Shown: positions 1-7,243 of the stretch, piece by piece
Position numbering within the stretch: the first letter of the stretch is position 1
Layout: the number at the start of each line of letters is the position of its first letter
Source of the DNA: an uncultured Lachnospiraceae bacterium
GTDB lineage: Bacteria > Bacillota > Clostridia > Lachnospirales > Lachnospiraceae
Assembly (NCBI GenBank): GCA_934359535.1
Contig: CAKRLN010000024.1
Span: 1-15,654 of the forward strand
DNA: 15,654 nucleotides
Direction: 5' to 3'
The notes under the pieces: generated by a model
Seen by the model: only the letters and a program-made list of their open reading frames with translations
Database searches by the model: none
Told to the model about the DNA's origin: nothing
Position numbers and translations under genes: made by a program

Positions 1-459
1 GGTTGTATAGCAGCCTGGATTCGCCACAAGTCTTGCGCCCTTTACCTTGTCACGGTTGATCTCGCAGAGACCATAAACAGCTTCTTCGATAAACTGCGGA
101 CTCTTATGCTCGAGCTTATACCATTTCTCATAGGTTGCTACATCTTTGATGCGGAAATCCGCACTCAGATCAATGATCTTTACCTTCTTTAAGATCTCTT
201 CGGTCAGTACGCCGGCTAAAAAGCCCTGCGGAGTCGCGGTAAAGATTACATCCACCTGCTCTGCAAGTGCTTCCATGTTATCATCCATACAGTCTGCATC
301 AACAATCTCAAACAGATTGCGGTAAATATCTGCATACTTCTGATCCACATAGCTTCTTGAGCCGTACCATTTGATCGTAACCTCTTTGTGATTCATAAGT
401 ATACGGACAAGCTCCGCGCCTGCATAGCCTGTTGCTCCGATAATTCCTGCTTTTATCAT
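1..459 (-). CDS. argC: N-acetyl-gamma-glutamyl-phosphate reductase, N-terminal part (cut by window edge)
   Basis: This is the third enzyme of arginine biosynthesis, the NADPH-dependent reduction of N-acetylglutamyl-5-phosphate to the semialdehyde. The first 153 codons are present. The protein starts MIKAGIIGATGYAGAELVR, the GxTGYxG dinucleotide-binding loop of ArgC. At the window edge it reads NPGCYTT, where the Cys (about residue 150) is the catalytic nucleophile that forms the thioester. The C-terminal half lies outside the window. The ATG at 459 follows AAGGAATT at a normal distance. The gene is divergent from argG across 349 bp and is probably repressed by arginine through the operator overlapping its -10 box. 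Confidence 0.96.
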   Translation of the reverse strand, partial: MIKAGIIGATGYAGAELVRILMNHKEVTIKWYGSRSYVDQKYADIYRNLFEIVDADCMDDNMEALAEQVDVIFTATPQGFLAGVLTEEILKKVKIIDLSADFRIKDVATYEKWYKLEHKSPQFIEEAVYGLCEINRDKVKGARLVANPGCYTT

Positions 460-570
460 TTCAATTCCTTCTTTCACTGCGAAATTATTTCTTTTACGAA
501 ATATCTATCTACCACTATAGCGCGTTCTCACATTATAGTAAAGAAGTTTTCTTGCGCCCCTGTGTTTCTT

Positions 571-584
571 TGTATAATTATACA
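571..584. promoter_or_regulatory. ARG box (ArgR/AhrC operator), perfect palindrome
   Basis: TGTATAATTATACA is a perfect 14-bp palindrome and fits the ArgR/AhrC core consensus TGNATWWWWATNCA at every position. It covers the -10 box of the argC promoter, so a bound repressor would block RNA polymerase. The site is seen directly; binding by an ArgR-family regulator is inferred from the consensus and from the flanking arginine genes. Confidence 0.7.
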
Positions 585-605
585 TTCATTCTTTTGAATA
601 TGCAA
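577..605 (-). promoter_or_regulatory. argC promoter (sigma-A type)
   Basis: On the minus strand, TTGCAT (600-605), a 17-nt spacer and TATAAT (577-582) form a good sigma-A promoter. The transcript would begin near 570 and carry a leader of about 110 nt before argC. The -10 hexamer is inside the ARG-box palindrome. Confidence 0.65.
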
Positions 606-678
606 CCCTGTTTTTTCATGTTTTGCTCTTTTCTTTATAATTATTTGTTATACGGAATATTCATTTTTACTTTATTTG

Positions 679-749
679 TGCATTTTTATTAGAAATTTAT
701 GTATATTTTTTCGCTTGCATATTATTCGCTGTTGATGTATATTTATTTT
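679..749. promoter_or_regulatory. Degenerate ARG-box cluster over the argG promoter
   Basis: Sites matching TGNATWWWWATNCA with two mismatches begin at 679, 700 and 736, and a weaker one (three mismatches) begins at 716. The 679 to 700 step is exactly 21 bp, the usual spacing of tandem ARG boxes. The 716 and 736 sites overlap the argG -35 and -10 boxes. The region is AT-rich, so chance matches are possible. The role as an ArgR/AhrC-controlled region is inferred. Confidence 0.45.
715..743 (+). promoter_or_regulatory. argG promoter (sigma-A type)
   Basis: TTGCAT (715-720), a 17-nt spacer and TATATT (738-743) precede argG. The predicted start near 750 gives a leader of about 60 nt. The ribosome binding site GAGAGG lies just upstream of the ATG at 809. 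Confidence 0.6.
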
Positions 750-808
750 AGTCACAAGTAACTATTATCGTTACTTTTAACACAAAAAGAAAAGAGAGGT
801 TACACCAA

Positions 809-2035
809 ATGAAAGAAAAAGTTGTTTTAGCATATTCTGGCGGACTTGATACAACCGCAATCATCCCATGGCTGAAAGAAAATTATAACTGTGACGTCAT
901 CTGCTGCTGTGTAGACTGCGGACAGGGCGAAGAATTAGACGGACTTGAGGAAAGAGCCAAATTATCCGGCGCCTCCAAATTATATATTGAAGATATTGTG
1001 GATGAATTCTGTGATGACTATATTGTACCTTGTGTCCAGGCAAATGCCATCTATGAGGACAAATATTTACTCGGGACTTCCATGGCGCGTCCTGGAATCG
1101 CCAAGAAATTAGTAGAGATCGCCCGCAAGGAGGGTGCTTCTGCAATCTGCCACGGTGCAACCGGAAAAGGAAATGACCAGATCCGTTTCGAGCTTTCCAT
1201 CAAAGCACTCGCTCCTGACATCAAGATCATCGCTCCATGGCGTGATGACAAATGGCAGATGGATTCCCGTGAAGCAGAGATCGAATTCTGCAAGGCTCAC
1301 GGCATTGATCTTCCATTCTCTACTGATTCCAGCTACAGCCGTGACCGTAACTTATGGCACATCAGCCATGAAGGTCTTGAGCTTGAAGATCCATCCCAGG
1401 AGCCAAACTATGAGCATCTTCTCGTACTGAGTGTTTCACCTGAGAAAGCTCCGGATGAAGCCGAATATGTAACCATGACGTTTGAAAAAGGTGTTCCTAC
1501 CTCCGTAAATGGCAAGAAAATGAAGGTTTCTGATATTATCCGTGAATTAAACAGACTTGGCGGCAAGCATGGTATCGGTATCATTGATATCGTTGAGAAC
1601 CGCGTTGTCGGCATGAAATCCCGCGGTGTATATGAGACACCTGGCGGAACAATCTTAATGGAGGCTCATCAGCAGTTAGAGGAGCTCGTCTTAGACCGTG
1701 CAACCGCAGAAGTGAAAAAAGAAATGGGCAACAAGCTTGCACAGATCGTATACGAAGGAAAATGGTTCACTCCACTGCGTGAGGCTGTCCAGGCATTCGT
1801 AGAGTCTACACAGGAATATGTAACCGGCGAAGTAAAATTCAAGCTTTACAAGGGTAACATCATCAAAGCCGGAACTACTTCCCCATACTCTCTCTACAGT
1901 GAGTCACTTGCAAGCTTTACGACTGGTGATCTTTATGACCATCATGATGCAGACGGATTCATCACATTATTCGGTCTGCCATTAAAAGTCCGCGCAATGA
2001 AAATGCTTGAGCTTGAGAAACAGAAAAATAAATAA
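809..2035 (+). CDS. argG: Argininosuccinate synthase
   Basis: This enzyme joins citrulline and aspartate, with cleavage of ATP to AMP and pyrophosphate, to make argininosuccinate in the second-last step of arginine synthesis. The 408-aa length is normal for the family. The ATP-pyrophosphatase loop SGGLDTT is at residues 10-16. Further family stretches are [13 protein letters not shown] and the citrulline/aspartate-binding region around [15 protein letters not shown]. The ATG follows GAGAGG at a good distance. The gene is transcribed alone from its own promoter and ends at a strong hairpin. argH is not next to it here. Confidence 0.98.
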   Translation: MKEKVVLAYSGGLDTTAIIPWLKENYNCDVICCCVDCGQGEELDGLEERAKLSGASKLYIEDIVDEFCDDYIVPCVQANAIYEDKYLLGTSMARPGIAKKLVEIARKEGASAICHGATGKGNDQIRFELSIKALAPDIKIIAPWRDDKWQMDSREAEIEFCKAHGIDLPFSTDSSYSRDRNLWHISHEGLELEDPSQEPNYEHLLVLSVSPEKAPDEAEYVTMTFEKGVPTSVNGKKMKVSDIIRELNRLGGKHGIGIIDIVENRVVGMKSRGVYETPGGTILMEAHQQLEELVLDRATAEVKKEMGNKLAQIVYEGKWFTPLREAVQAFVESTQEYVTGEVKFKLYKGNIIKAGTTSPYSLYSESLASFTTGDLYDHHDADGFITLFGLPLKVRAMKMLELEKQKNK

Positions 2036-2068
2036 TTGATTCCGATTTCGGATCTGCTCAAATGAGAA

Positions 2069-2113
2069 AAGAAGCTTCTTCATACCAACGTATGTAAGAA
2101 GCTTCTTTCTTAT
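2069..2113 (+). terminator. Rho-independent terminator of argG
   Basis: GAAGCTTCTT-CATAC (2071-2085) pairs with GTATG-AAGAAGCTTC (2090-2105) around a 4-nt loop, with one bulged T, and is followed by a T-rich tract. On the other strand it is followed by TTTTCTC, so it may also stop the minus-strand gene ending at 2140. Confidence 0.85.
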
Positions 2114-2139
2114 TGTTATTTCCGTGTTCCATTCGGGGG

Positions 2140-2430
2140 TTATCCCTGCTTCCCGTCTGCCTGCCGGATCATATCCTCAACAACGATGTCGTAGATCTCT
2201 CCGATCGAATTGCAGTACGCAAGGATCTTCCACGGCTCGTTCGTATGGAAATGAATCTTAACCAGCTCCTCATCCCCTGCCGCGATCAGGCTGTTTCCCT
2301 CAAAATGCTCTGTAATATAATCAGCGATTGCATCCTCGTCTAAATCCTCATCCCGCCTGTCAATTAATAACTGTGTATCATAGCGATACGCAAACTGATC
2401 ATCCTCTGCGTCAATTGAATGAACTCCCAT
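2140..2430 (-). CDS. Small standalone protein resembling the FakA/YloV (DAK2-type) C-terminal region
   Basis: A 96-aa protein contains VKIHFHTNEPWKILAY and a following acidic/aliphatic stretch ending EDMIRQADG. This resembles the V(K/R)VHVHTxxPGxVLEYA...IKIDNM region near the C-terminus of FakA/YloV fatty-acid-kinase proteins, which carry a DAK2 (DhaL-like) domain at the N-terminus. The N-terminal kinase domain is absent, so an enzymatic role is not supported. Similar short proteins in Clostridia are often annotated 'kinase to dihydroxyacetone kinase'. The ATG follows AAGGAGG, and a good promoter lies upstream, so it is probably a real single-gene unit. The relationship is recognised from motif memory, not a search; its function is unknown. 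Confidence 0.7.
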   Translation of the reverse strand: MGVHSIDAEDDQFAYRYDTQLLIDRRDEDLDEDAIADYITEHFEGNSLIAAGDEELVKIHFHTNEPWKILAYCNSIGEIYDIVVEDMIRQADGKQG

Positions 2431-2469
2431 TGTTCTGCCTCCTTATATTAGTCGTATCTAACCAAATGT

Positions 2470-2498
2470 ATTCTAACACACTTCCATCGTTATCACAA
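2470..2498 (-). promoter_or_regulatory. Promoter of the small DAK2-family-like gene
   Basis: TTGTGA (2493-2498), a 17-nt spacer and TAGAAT (2470-2475) are read on the minus strand, giving a leader of about 33 nt before the ATG at 2430. Confidence 0.55.
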
Positions 2499-2519
2499 AT
2501 ATTTTTCAAGGCAGACACA

Positions 2520-3077
2520 CTACCGTTTCAGTTCCCGGATCATGGAATACTCATTTAACATGGTGCCATCCTTCAGACGGATGGCATTTGGTTTTACACC
2601 GGTAATCCGGAATCCCATCTTTTCATATAAGGCACGGCCTCTTGCATTTCCTTCAATAAACTCTAACTCGAGCTGCATCAGACGTGGATTTGTTTCTGCG
2701 ATCCGGATCATTTCCTGAAACATTCTTGTTCCAATTCCCTGATTCCAGAATTCGCTTAACAATGCGATTGCAACACTTGCCCGATGCCCTGTCTTGATCC
2801 GGTTATTCCAGCTGATACAGCAGTTTCCTGCAAATTTTCCATCGACAATGCAGACAAGCATGACCTCCGTTTCCGAGGCATTACACCGGTCAAAAAGTGC
2901 TTTCTCATTTTCCACCGTATACCGCTCACACTCCTCCGGATAGCGCATGAGAAATTCTGTCTCTCCCGATGATATCTTTAAATACTGGAGCATTCCTTCA
3001 ATATCTTTTTCTTCCGGATTCCGAAGTACTGCTGCCCGTCCGTCTTTTAGCCAAAATTCAATTCTGTCTGTCCGCAT
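2520..3077 (-). CDS. GNAT-family N-acetyltransferase
   Basis: This 185-aa protein probably transfers an acetyl group from acetyl-CoA to an amine; the substrate is unknown. Motif A is at residues 101-120, with QGIGT at 113-117 as the acetyl-CoA pyrophosphate loop (Q/RxxGxG/A type). Motif B follows as EGNARGRALYEKMGF at about 142-156, the usual ending of RimI/RimJ-like and small-molecule acetyltransferases. The ATG follows AGGAGG 10 nt upstream. Its start lies inside the 3' end of the upstream LysR-like remnant, a 31-bp overlap, and it could be read from the ABC-transporter transcript. It appears intact within an otherwise decaying block. Confidence 0.88.
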   Translation of the reverse strand: MRTDRIEFWLKDGRAAVLRNPEEKDIEGMLQYLKISSGETEFLMRYPEECERYTVENEKALFDRCNASETEVMLVCIVDGKFAGNCCISWNNRIKTGHRASVAIALLSEFWNQGIGTRMFQEMIRIAETNPRLMQLELEFIEGNARGRALYEKMGFRITGVKPNAIRLKDGTMLNEYSMIRELKR

Positions 3078-3370
3078 TTTTTCTGTTCCTCCTCTGCAAT
3101 TCTACTTATGATATAAAATATCACACTCGCGCCCTCATCTGCAATCGGTATATTGACCCGGTCCGGATAGGCAAAATCGCGGTTTGTGATATAATCCGTT
3201 GTAAAACACGGCAGCGTGGATGCCTTTACCAGTTCATCAAAGACCTCTTCCTCGGTCTGCATAAGAAATTTGGATGCCGGCATTTTTTTCCGGCAAAGCG
3301 CATCCCAAAACCAAAGCTCCGAACGAAGAAGAAAATTAAAACCATTCAGCTCCCCGGAAATTTTTGTATT
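3047..3370 (-). pseudogene. C-terminal remnant, probably of a LysR-type regulator
   Basis: An open frame runs from just after a TGA at 3371-3373 to the stop at 3047, about 107 codons. It reads as genuine protein throughout (for example ISGELNGFNFLLRSELWFWD, then DELVKASTLPCFTTDY, then RVNIPIADEGASVIFY). These stretches resemble the last part of the substrate-binding domain of clostridial LysR-type regulators (ELWFW... ASTLPxFTTD ... RVxIPIxDxxAxVTFY). No DNA-binding domain is present, because the end of the ABC gene lies only 16 nt upstream. The only ATG (3283) is inside the domain and has no good ribosome binding site. I take it as a truncated remnant; the family call is moderate. Confidence 0.45.
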
Positions 3371-3389
3371 TCAGAATCATTTTTGGTTT

Positions 3390-5126
3390 CTAAGATGATC
3401 TGCCACAATCCATTTCATACACTCCGTCCGCAACCTGCATCGTCGATGCCCGATGGGAAACTAAAACCACCGTTTTCTTTCCGGCAGACTCCTTTAGGGA
3501 TTTTAAAATGATTCCTTCATTCAGGGAATCTAAATTAGAGGTCGGCTCATCAAGCAGGATGAGATCTGTGTCATGAAGGAATGCACGCGCAACTCCGATT
3601 CTCTGCTTCTCCCCGCCGGATAACGTATCTCCAAGCTCTCCGACCTTTGTATCATATCCACTTGGAAGTGCCATGATAAAGTCATGGAGGGATGCCTTTT
3701 TTGCAGCCTCCATAATCTCTTCCCTGGATGCCCCCGGCTTTGCAATTGCAATATTATCTGCAATCGAATCATGGAACAGATGTGTCTCCTGTGTCACATA
3801 GCTTTCCATATCCCGCAGATGTCCGGTCGGAATGCTTCTCACATCCGTTCCGTCCACAAGAACCCTTCCCTCCTGCACATCCCAGAAGCGCATAAGAAGC
3901 TTTAAGAGCGTTGATTTACCAGAGCCGCTCGCCCCATGGATTCCGGTTATTTTTCCCGGTGCAAGCTTGATCGAATACTGGTTTAAAATCGTCTCATCCT
4001 TGTATGCAAAGGTCACGTGCTCTGCCTCTGCCCCCAAAAATGCATGCTCTTTTTTTCCATCCCATCTGATGTCCTCCGGTATCTCCTCCACAAGAGGCGT
4101 CTCCTCCAGTAAAGACAGCACCCGCTCCCCGCTTGCCAGTGTCTGGTTCAGATTGTTGGAAAGACTCGATAACGCAACCACCGGACCAAAGGAACCCATC
4201 ATTGCAATCGTACATGTAAGGATTCCATCAAAACCGATCTCGCCTTCTCCATACAGTCCTGCCGTAAGCGCAAGCATCCCAAAGGAGGCAAGCAGAATAA
4301 CCAGGTTTGTAAAAGAACGCTGTCTGCCCTCTAAGCGGCTTAATGATTCCTGCAGCCTGGCAAGCGTTTTCGAACGCTTAGACATGTCCGCCTTCCGCGT
4401 TTCTCCCTGCCCATACTGGATCGTTTCATCGAGCCCACGCAGGGAATCCAGTACAAAGCTGTTCAGTTCTCCAAATTCTGTCCGAAATTCCATTCCCTTT
4501 TCGCTTCCGCACCTTCCATTTATAAGCGGAATCCAGATCCCGACAACCAGATATGCCAAAAATGCCAAAGCTCCCGCCATCCAGTGATAATGCCCGATAA
4601 AAAGCACCATAAGAGACGAGGTCAGTACGGCAATCGCAATCGGGGAAATGGTATGTGCATAAAACACCTCTAAAAGCTCTATGTCCGTTGTAATAATCGA
4701 AATCAAGTTTCCTTTATCCCGCCCCTCCAGCTTTGCCGGGCAGAGCTTCCTAAGACATGCAAATACCCGGTGACGGATGATCGCAAGCAGCTTAAATGCA
4801 ATAAAATGGTTACAGTACTGCTCCGCATAATGTAAAATTCCACGAAGCACTGCGATCACGATCATAACGGTAAGGATCGTTTTCACCGGCATATCCATAA
4901 ATCCTGTATTCTGTACAGGAAATGTCACCTGCCCTGCTTTCGCAAAAATTCCTTGTAGAAGAGCCTGCCCCGCTAGGATCGTTAAAAAAATCGCACACAA
5001 ATATCCTGCCGTTCCAAGCACGATTGCCGCAAGCATAATGTGGATCAGCGGCTTCACCAGCCCGATCAGGCTTCCCATGATCGAAATTGCACTTCTGCGC
5101 GTCTTCTTTTTCCCTGATTCTTTCAT
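3390..5126 (-). CDS. ABC transporter ATP-binding/permease half, CydC-like
   Basis: A 578-aa half transporter with an N-terminal membrane domain (hydrophobic spans at about 26-60, 82-98, 158-200 and 272-325) and a C-terminal ATPase. Walker A is GASGSGKST (398-406), the signature is LSGGEKQR (502-509), Walker B is LILLDE (522-527), and the switch His is H558. All catalytic positions are present. Such halves pair with a second half; in the CydDC family the heterodimer exports cysteine or glutathione and supports cytochrome bd assembly. The start ATG overlaps the stop of the upstream half (ATGA, 5123-5126), so the two were translationally coupled. The partner is broken, so this half is probably without function unless it pairs with another protein. 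The substrate is not known here. Confidence 0.9.
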   Translation of the reverse strand: MKESGKKKTRRSAISIMGSLIGLVKPLIHIMLAAIVLGTAGYLCAIFLTILAGQALLQGIFAKAGQVTFPVQNTGFMDMPVKTILTVMIVIAVLRGILHYAEQYCNHFIAFKLLAIIRHRVFACLRKLCPAKLEGRDKGNLISIITTDIELLEVFYAHTISPIAIAVLTSSLMVLFIGHYHWMAGALAFLAYLVVGIWIPLINGRCGSEKGMEFRTEFGELNSFVLDSLRGLDETIQYGQGETRKADMSKRSKTLARLQESLSRLEGRQRSFTNLVILLASFGMLALTAGLYGEGEIGFDGILTCTIAMMGSFGPVVALSSLSNNLNQTLASGERVLSLLEETPLVEEIPEDIRWDGKKEHAFLGAEAEHVTFAYKDETILNQYSIKLAPGKITGIHGASGSGKSTLLKLLMRFWDVQEGRVLVDGTDVRSIPTGHLRDMESYVTQETHLFHDSIADNIAIAKPGASREEIMEAAKKASLHDFIMALPSGYDTKVGELGDTLSGGEKQRIGVARAFLHDTDLILLDEPTSNLDSLNEGIILKSLKESAGKKTVVLVSHRASTMQVADGVYEMDCGRSS

Positions 5127-6408
5127 GACATAGTGCCCTCCTTCCCATAATTTTCAAGTGCCATCTGACAGTCATACAAATGCCGGTATGCACCATTTTG
5201 CGCCATCAATGCTTCATGCGTACCGCATTCTACAATTTCTCCGTCCTTCAGAAAATAGATCTGATCCGATTTCACAACGTTTGCCAGCCTATGGGAAATT
5301 AAAAGCACGGTCTTTGTTTTTGCAAGTTCATGAATAACACCCATGATCAGCTCCTCACTTTCCACATCAATGTTTGAGGTTGCCTCATCAAAAATATAAA
5401 CCGGTGCATCCTTTAACAGTGCCCTGGCAATCACCAGCCTCTGACACTGTCCACCGGACAGATTCCCCGCTTTTTCCAAAAGCTTTGTCTTTAAGCCCTC
5501 CTGTGTCTGTAAAAAGTCAAACAGATTGACCTGTTTTAAAGCCTCTGTCATCTCTTCCACCGTCGCATCCGGCTTAGCCATGCGCAGATTCTCTTCCACC
5601 GTCCCCTTAAACAGATAGCTGTTGTGGCGAACCAGCACAACATGCTTCATCAGATCCGCTTCATTGATCTGAGACAAAGCGCTCCCTCCAATGGTAACGG
5701 TTCCGAAATAGCTGCGGTTCTTTGCGGCAAGGATTCCGGCGATCGTGCTCTTCCCGCACCCGGATTCCCCGACCAGTGACACAAAGCTTCCGGCTGGAAG
5801 CTTAAGATTGATTCCTTTTAAAATCTCCCGGTCTTTCTCATAGGAAAAATGCACATTCTACAAAGAAATGTCCAACGGGCCGTCCGGAAGCATTCCTTCT
5901 TTTGCCTCCGGCTCCGGCAGATCGAGAATCTTAAAAATCCGGTCACTCGCTGCCATTCCATTCATCGCAATATGAAAATAAGAGCCAAGAAGACGAAGCG
6001 GCAGGAAAAACTCACTCGCCAGCAAAATCATGCAGATCGTTCCGGATACACTGATATTTCCTTTAAAAAATTCCGATATCGCTGCTGCCATTCCAACGGC
6101 TGCACCACCATATGCCACGATATCCATAACACTCGTGGAATTCAGCTGCATCGTCAATACCTTCATCGTAATTCTGCGGAAATTCTGGGATTCTACATCC
6201 ATCTCATCCGCTTTTTTCTGATCCGCCTGATAAATCTTTAACGTCGTTAAGCCCTGTAAATTCTCCAGAAAGGAATCTCCAAGCCCTGTATAAATACTCC
6301 AGTATTTATTCAACAGCTTCTTTGCTATCTTCTGCACTGCCACAGGATCGTATAAACAATGTATTTTTTTGCATGGGCTAAAAGCCCGATCAGCCTTGTT
6401 TTAATCAT
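5123..6408 (-). pseudogene. ABC transporter half, CydD-like, inactivated by deletion and an amber codon
   Basis: Three pieces of one gene are visible. The N-terminus starts at the ATG at 6408 (MIKTRLIGLLAHAKKYIVYT...) and ends at a stop at 6325. The body resumes in another frame near 6343 (VAVQKIAKKLLNKYWSIYTG...), inside what is normally the fourth or fifth membrane helix, and runs to a TAG at 5858-5860. Directly after that TAG, in the same frame, the ATPase domain continues (NVHFSYEKD...) with Walker A GESGCGKST, signature LSGGQ, Walker B VYIFDEATSNID and the switch SHR, ending at 5123. An intact half would be about 570-590 aa; only about 430 codons remain, so roughly 150 codons of membrane domain are missing. 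A GTG at 5854 could restart a soluble ATPase, but no good ribosome binding site is seen. Confidence 0.9.
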
Positions 6409-6422
6409 AAATTCTCACCCCA

Positions 6423-6572
6423 TTATTTTTCTCTTATGCTGCATATCAGATGCCAGTTGGCAAGGAGCGGATGAAACAAAAGCATTCTTGGTCCGGAAAA
6501 ACGCATCACCTGACGGATCATCTCTTCTACAACATACTGCTCCTTCTTTCGCTTCTTTTCTACCTTATCCAT
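6423..6572 (-). pseudogene. YgbA_NO-like ('nitrous oxide-stimulated promoter') protein with internal deletion
   Basis: The 49-aa frame begins MDKVEKKRKKEQYVVEEMIR and continues QVMRFSGPRMLLFHPLLANW before ending at 6423. The first part matches the charged N-terminus and the second the C-terminal RxVMRYSGPRMLxxHP signature of the YgbA_NO family, of about 100-120 aa (E. coli YgbA, induced by nitrosative stress). The Cys-rich middle expected in the family is absent, and the reading frame is kept. An AGGAG site sits 9 nt before the ATG at 6572. The gene is first in the operon with the two ABC halves, 14 bp upstream of the CydD-like start. It could still be made as a short peptide, but I expect loss of function. 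The family call rests on motif memory. Confidence 0.6.
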
Positions 6573-6656
6573 AATCGTATACTCCTGGTTTCATGTTTCT
6601 TCCTGCGATTTTTCTCATCTTCCTTTAGTTAGTTTCCGCAAACCAATATGTCCCTC

Positions 6657-6686
6657 ATTATATCTGCCTTCTGTTCCATTTGTCAA
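6657..6686 (-). promoter_or_regulatory. Promoter of the YgbA_NO/ABC-transporter operon
   Basis: TTGACA (6681-6686), an 18-nt spacer and TATAAT (6657-6662): both hexamers are perfect consensus on the minus strand. The leader to the ATG at 6572 is about 75-80 nt. The promoter has survived although the genes behind it are broken. Confidence 0.75.
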
Positions 6687-6696
6687 TGCATTCTAG

Positions 6697-6712
6697 GTGC
6701 TTTTTAGTTTAC
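6697..6712. repeat. Direct repeat, left copy, flanking the toxin-antitoxin module
   Basis: GTGCTTTTTAGTTTAC (6697-6712) matches the copy at 7534-7549 at 15 of 16 positions in the same orientation. It lies just upstream of the YgbA_NO operon promoter. Such flanking repeats may mark an insertion or deletion boundary; that is an inference. Confidence 0.5.
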
Positions 6713-6784
6713 CCTAAAATTTTTCCAAACTAATTTTAAGAGGTGATATTTATTAATATTGAGATTCAGAAGCAGAATTAAAAT

Positions 6785-6833
6785 AAGCACCTTCAGAAAG
6801 ATATACCTCTTTCCGTTGGTGCTTTGTTTTTTA
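6785..6833. terminator. Bidirectional hairpin terminator after the toxin gene
   Basis: AAGCACC (6785-6791) pairs with GGTGCTT (6818-6824), with an inner GAAAG/CTTTC stem. Reading plus, it is followed by TGTTTTTTA; reading minus, by ATTTTAATT. It lies directly after the stop of the PIN-toxin gene on the minus strand and would end the toxin-antitoxin transcript before the next operon's promoter. Confidence 0.75.
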
Positions 6834-7243
6834 TAGTCCTAAGTATTCACTTGGCAGAATTGCCTTTATGTCTGATACAGAATAATCTGATATATTTCTT
6901 GTCACAATATACTCTGCTCCACAACTCTTTGCACATTCCATTTGTAAGCAATCCTCAAAATCAGAAAATTCCTCATTTGCAAGACCAGATAACAATTTTG
7001 CTTTGTCTATGCCCTCTACATCAAAAATTGTGCATAGGTTTGATAATATTTCTCTTCGTTCTTTTGCAGTATAGTCTTTCCTTAATATAAAAAACATATT
7101 AGAAATGGAATGAGCTGCAATACAACCTTTTGTATTTCCCTCGGTGCATGACAAAATTACTTTCTTTGCATCCTCAAAGAACGGTTCTCTTTCAAGAAGA
7201 TAGTCAAGTACACATTGGTATCAATCAGAATTTTACCTACCAT
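6831..7243 (-). pseudogene. PIN-domain (VapC-like) toxin, frameshifted
   Basis: The first frame starts at the ATG at 7243 (MVGKILIDTNVYL, the PIN-domain N-terminus with its catalytic Asp) but then runs out of frame. From about 7205 a second frame carries the rest, DYLLEREPFFEDAKK..., then the acidic SDFEDCLQ and the C-terminal IVTRNISDY signature, to the stop at 6831. Loss of one nucleotide after TAC TT (near 7206-7207) explains the shift. Once rejoined it is a normal PIN protein of about 137 aa, a Mg-dependent RNase toxin family. The ATG overlaps the antitoxin's end by 11 bp. The toxin is predicted inactive unless the shift is a sequencing error. Confidence 0.85.

Noticed and set aside
3832..4587. 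251-codon plus-strand frame opposite the CydC-like gene
   Set aside because: It is antisense to a clear ABC transporter gene, is rich in Ser, Pro and Arg as expected of a shadow frame, and has no ribosome binding site.
6565..6618. 17-codon minus-strand frame just upstream of and overlapping the YgbA_NO-like start
   Set aside because: It could be a leader peptide, but its purine-rich site is only 2 nt from the ATG and nothing in the peptide suggests a role.
6759..6836. 25-codon plus-strand frame with a TTG start after AGAGGTGAT
   Set aside because: The start is non-ATG, spacing is long, and the frame runs through the terminator hairpin.
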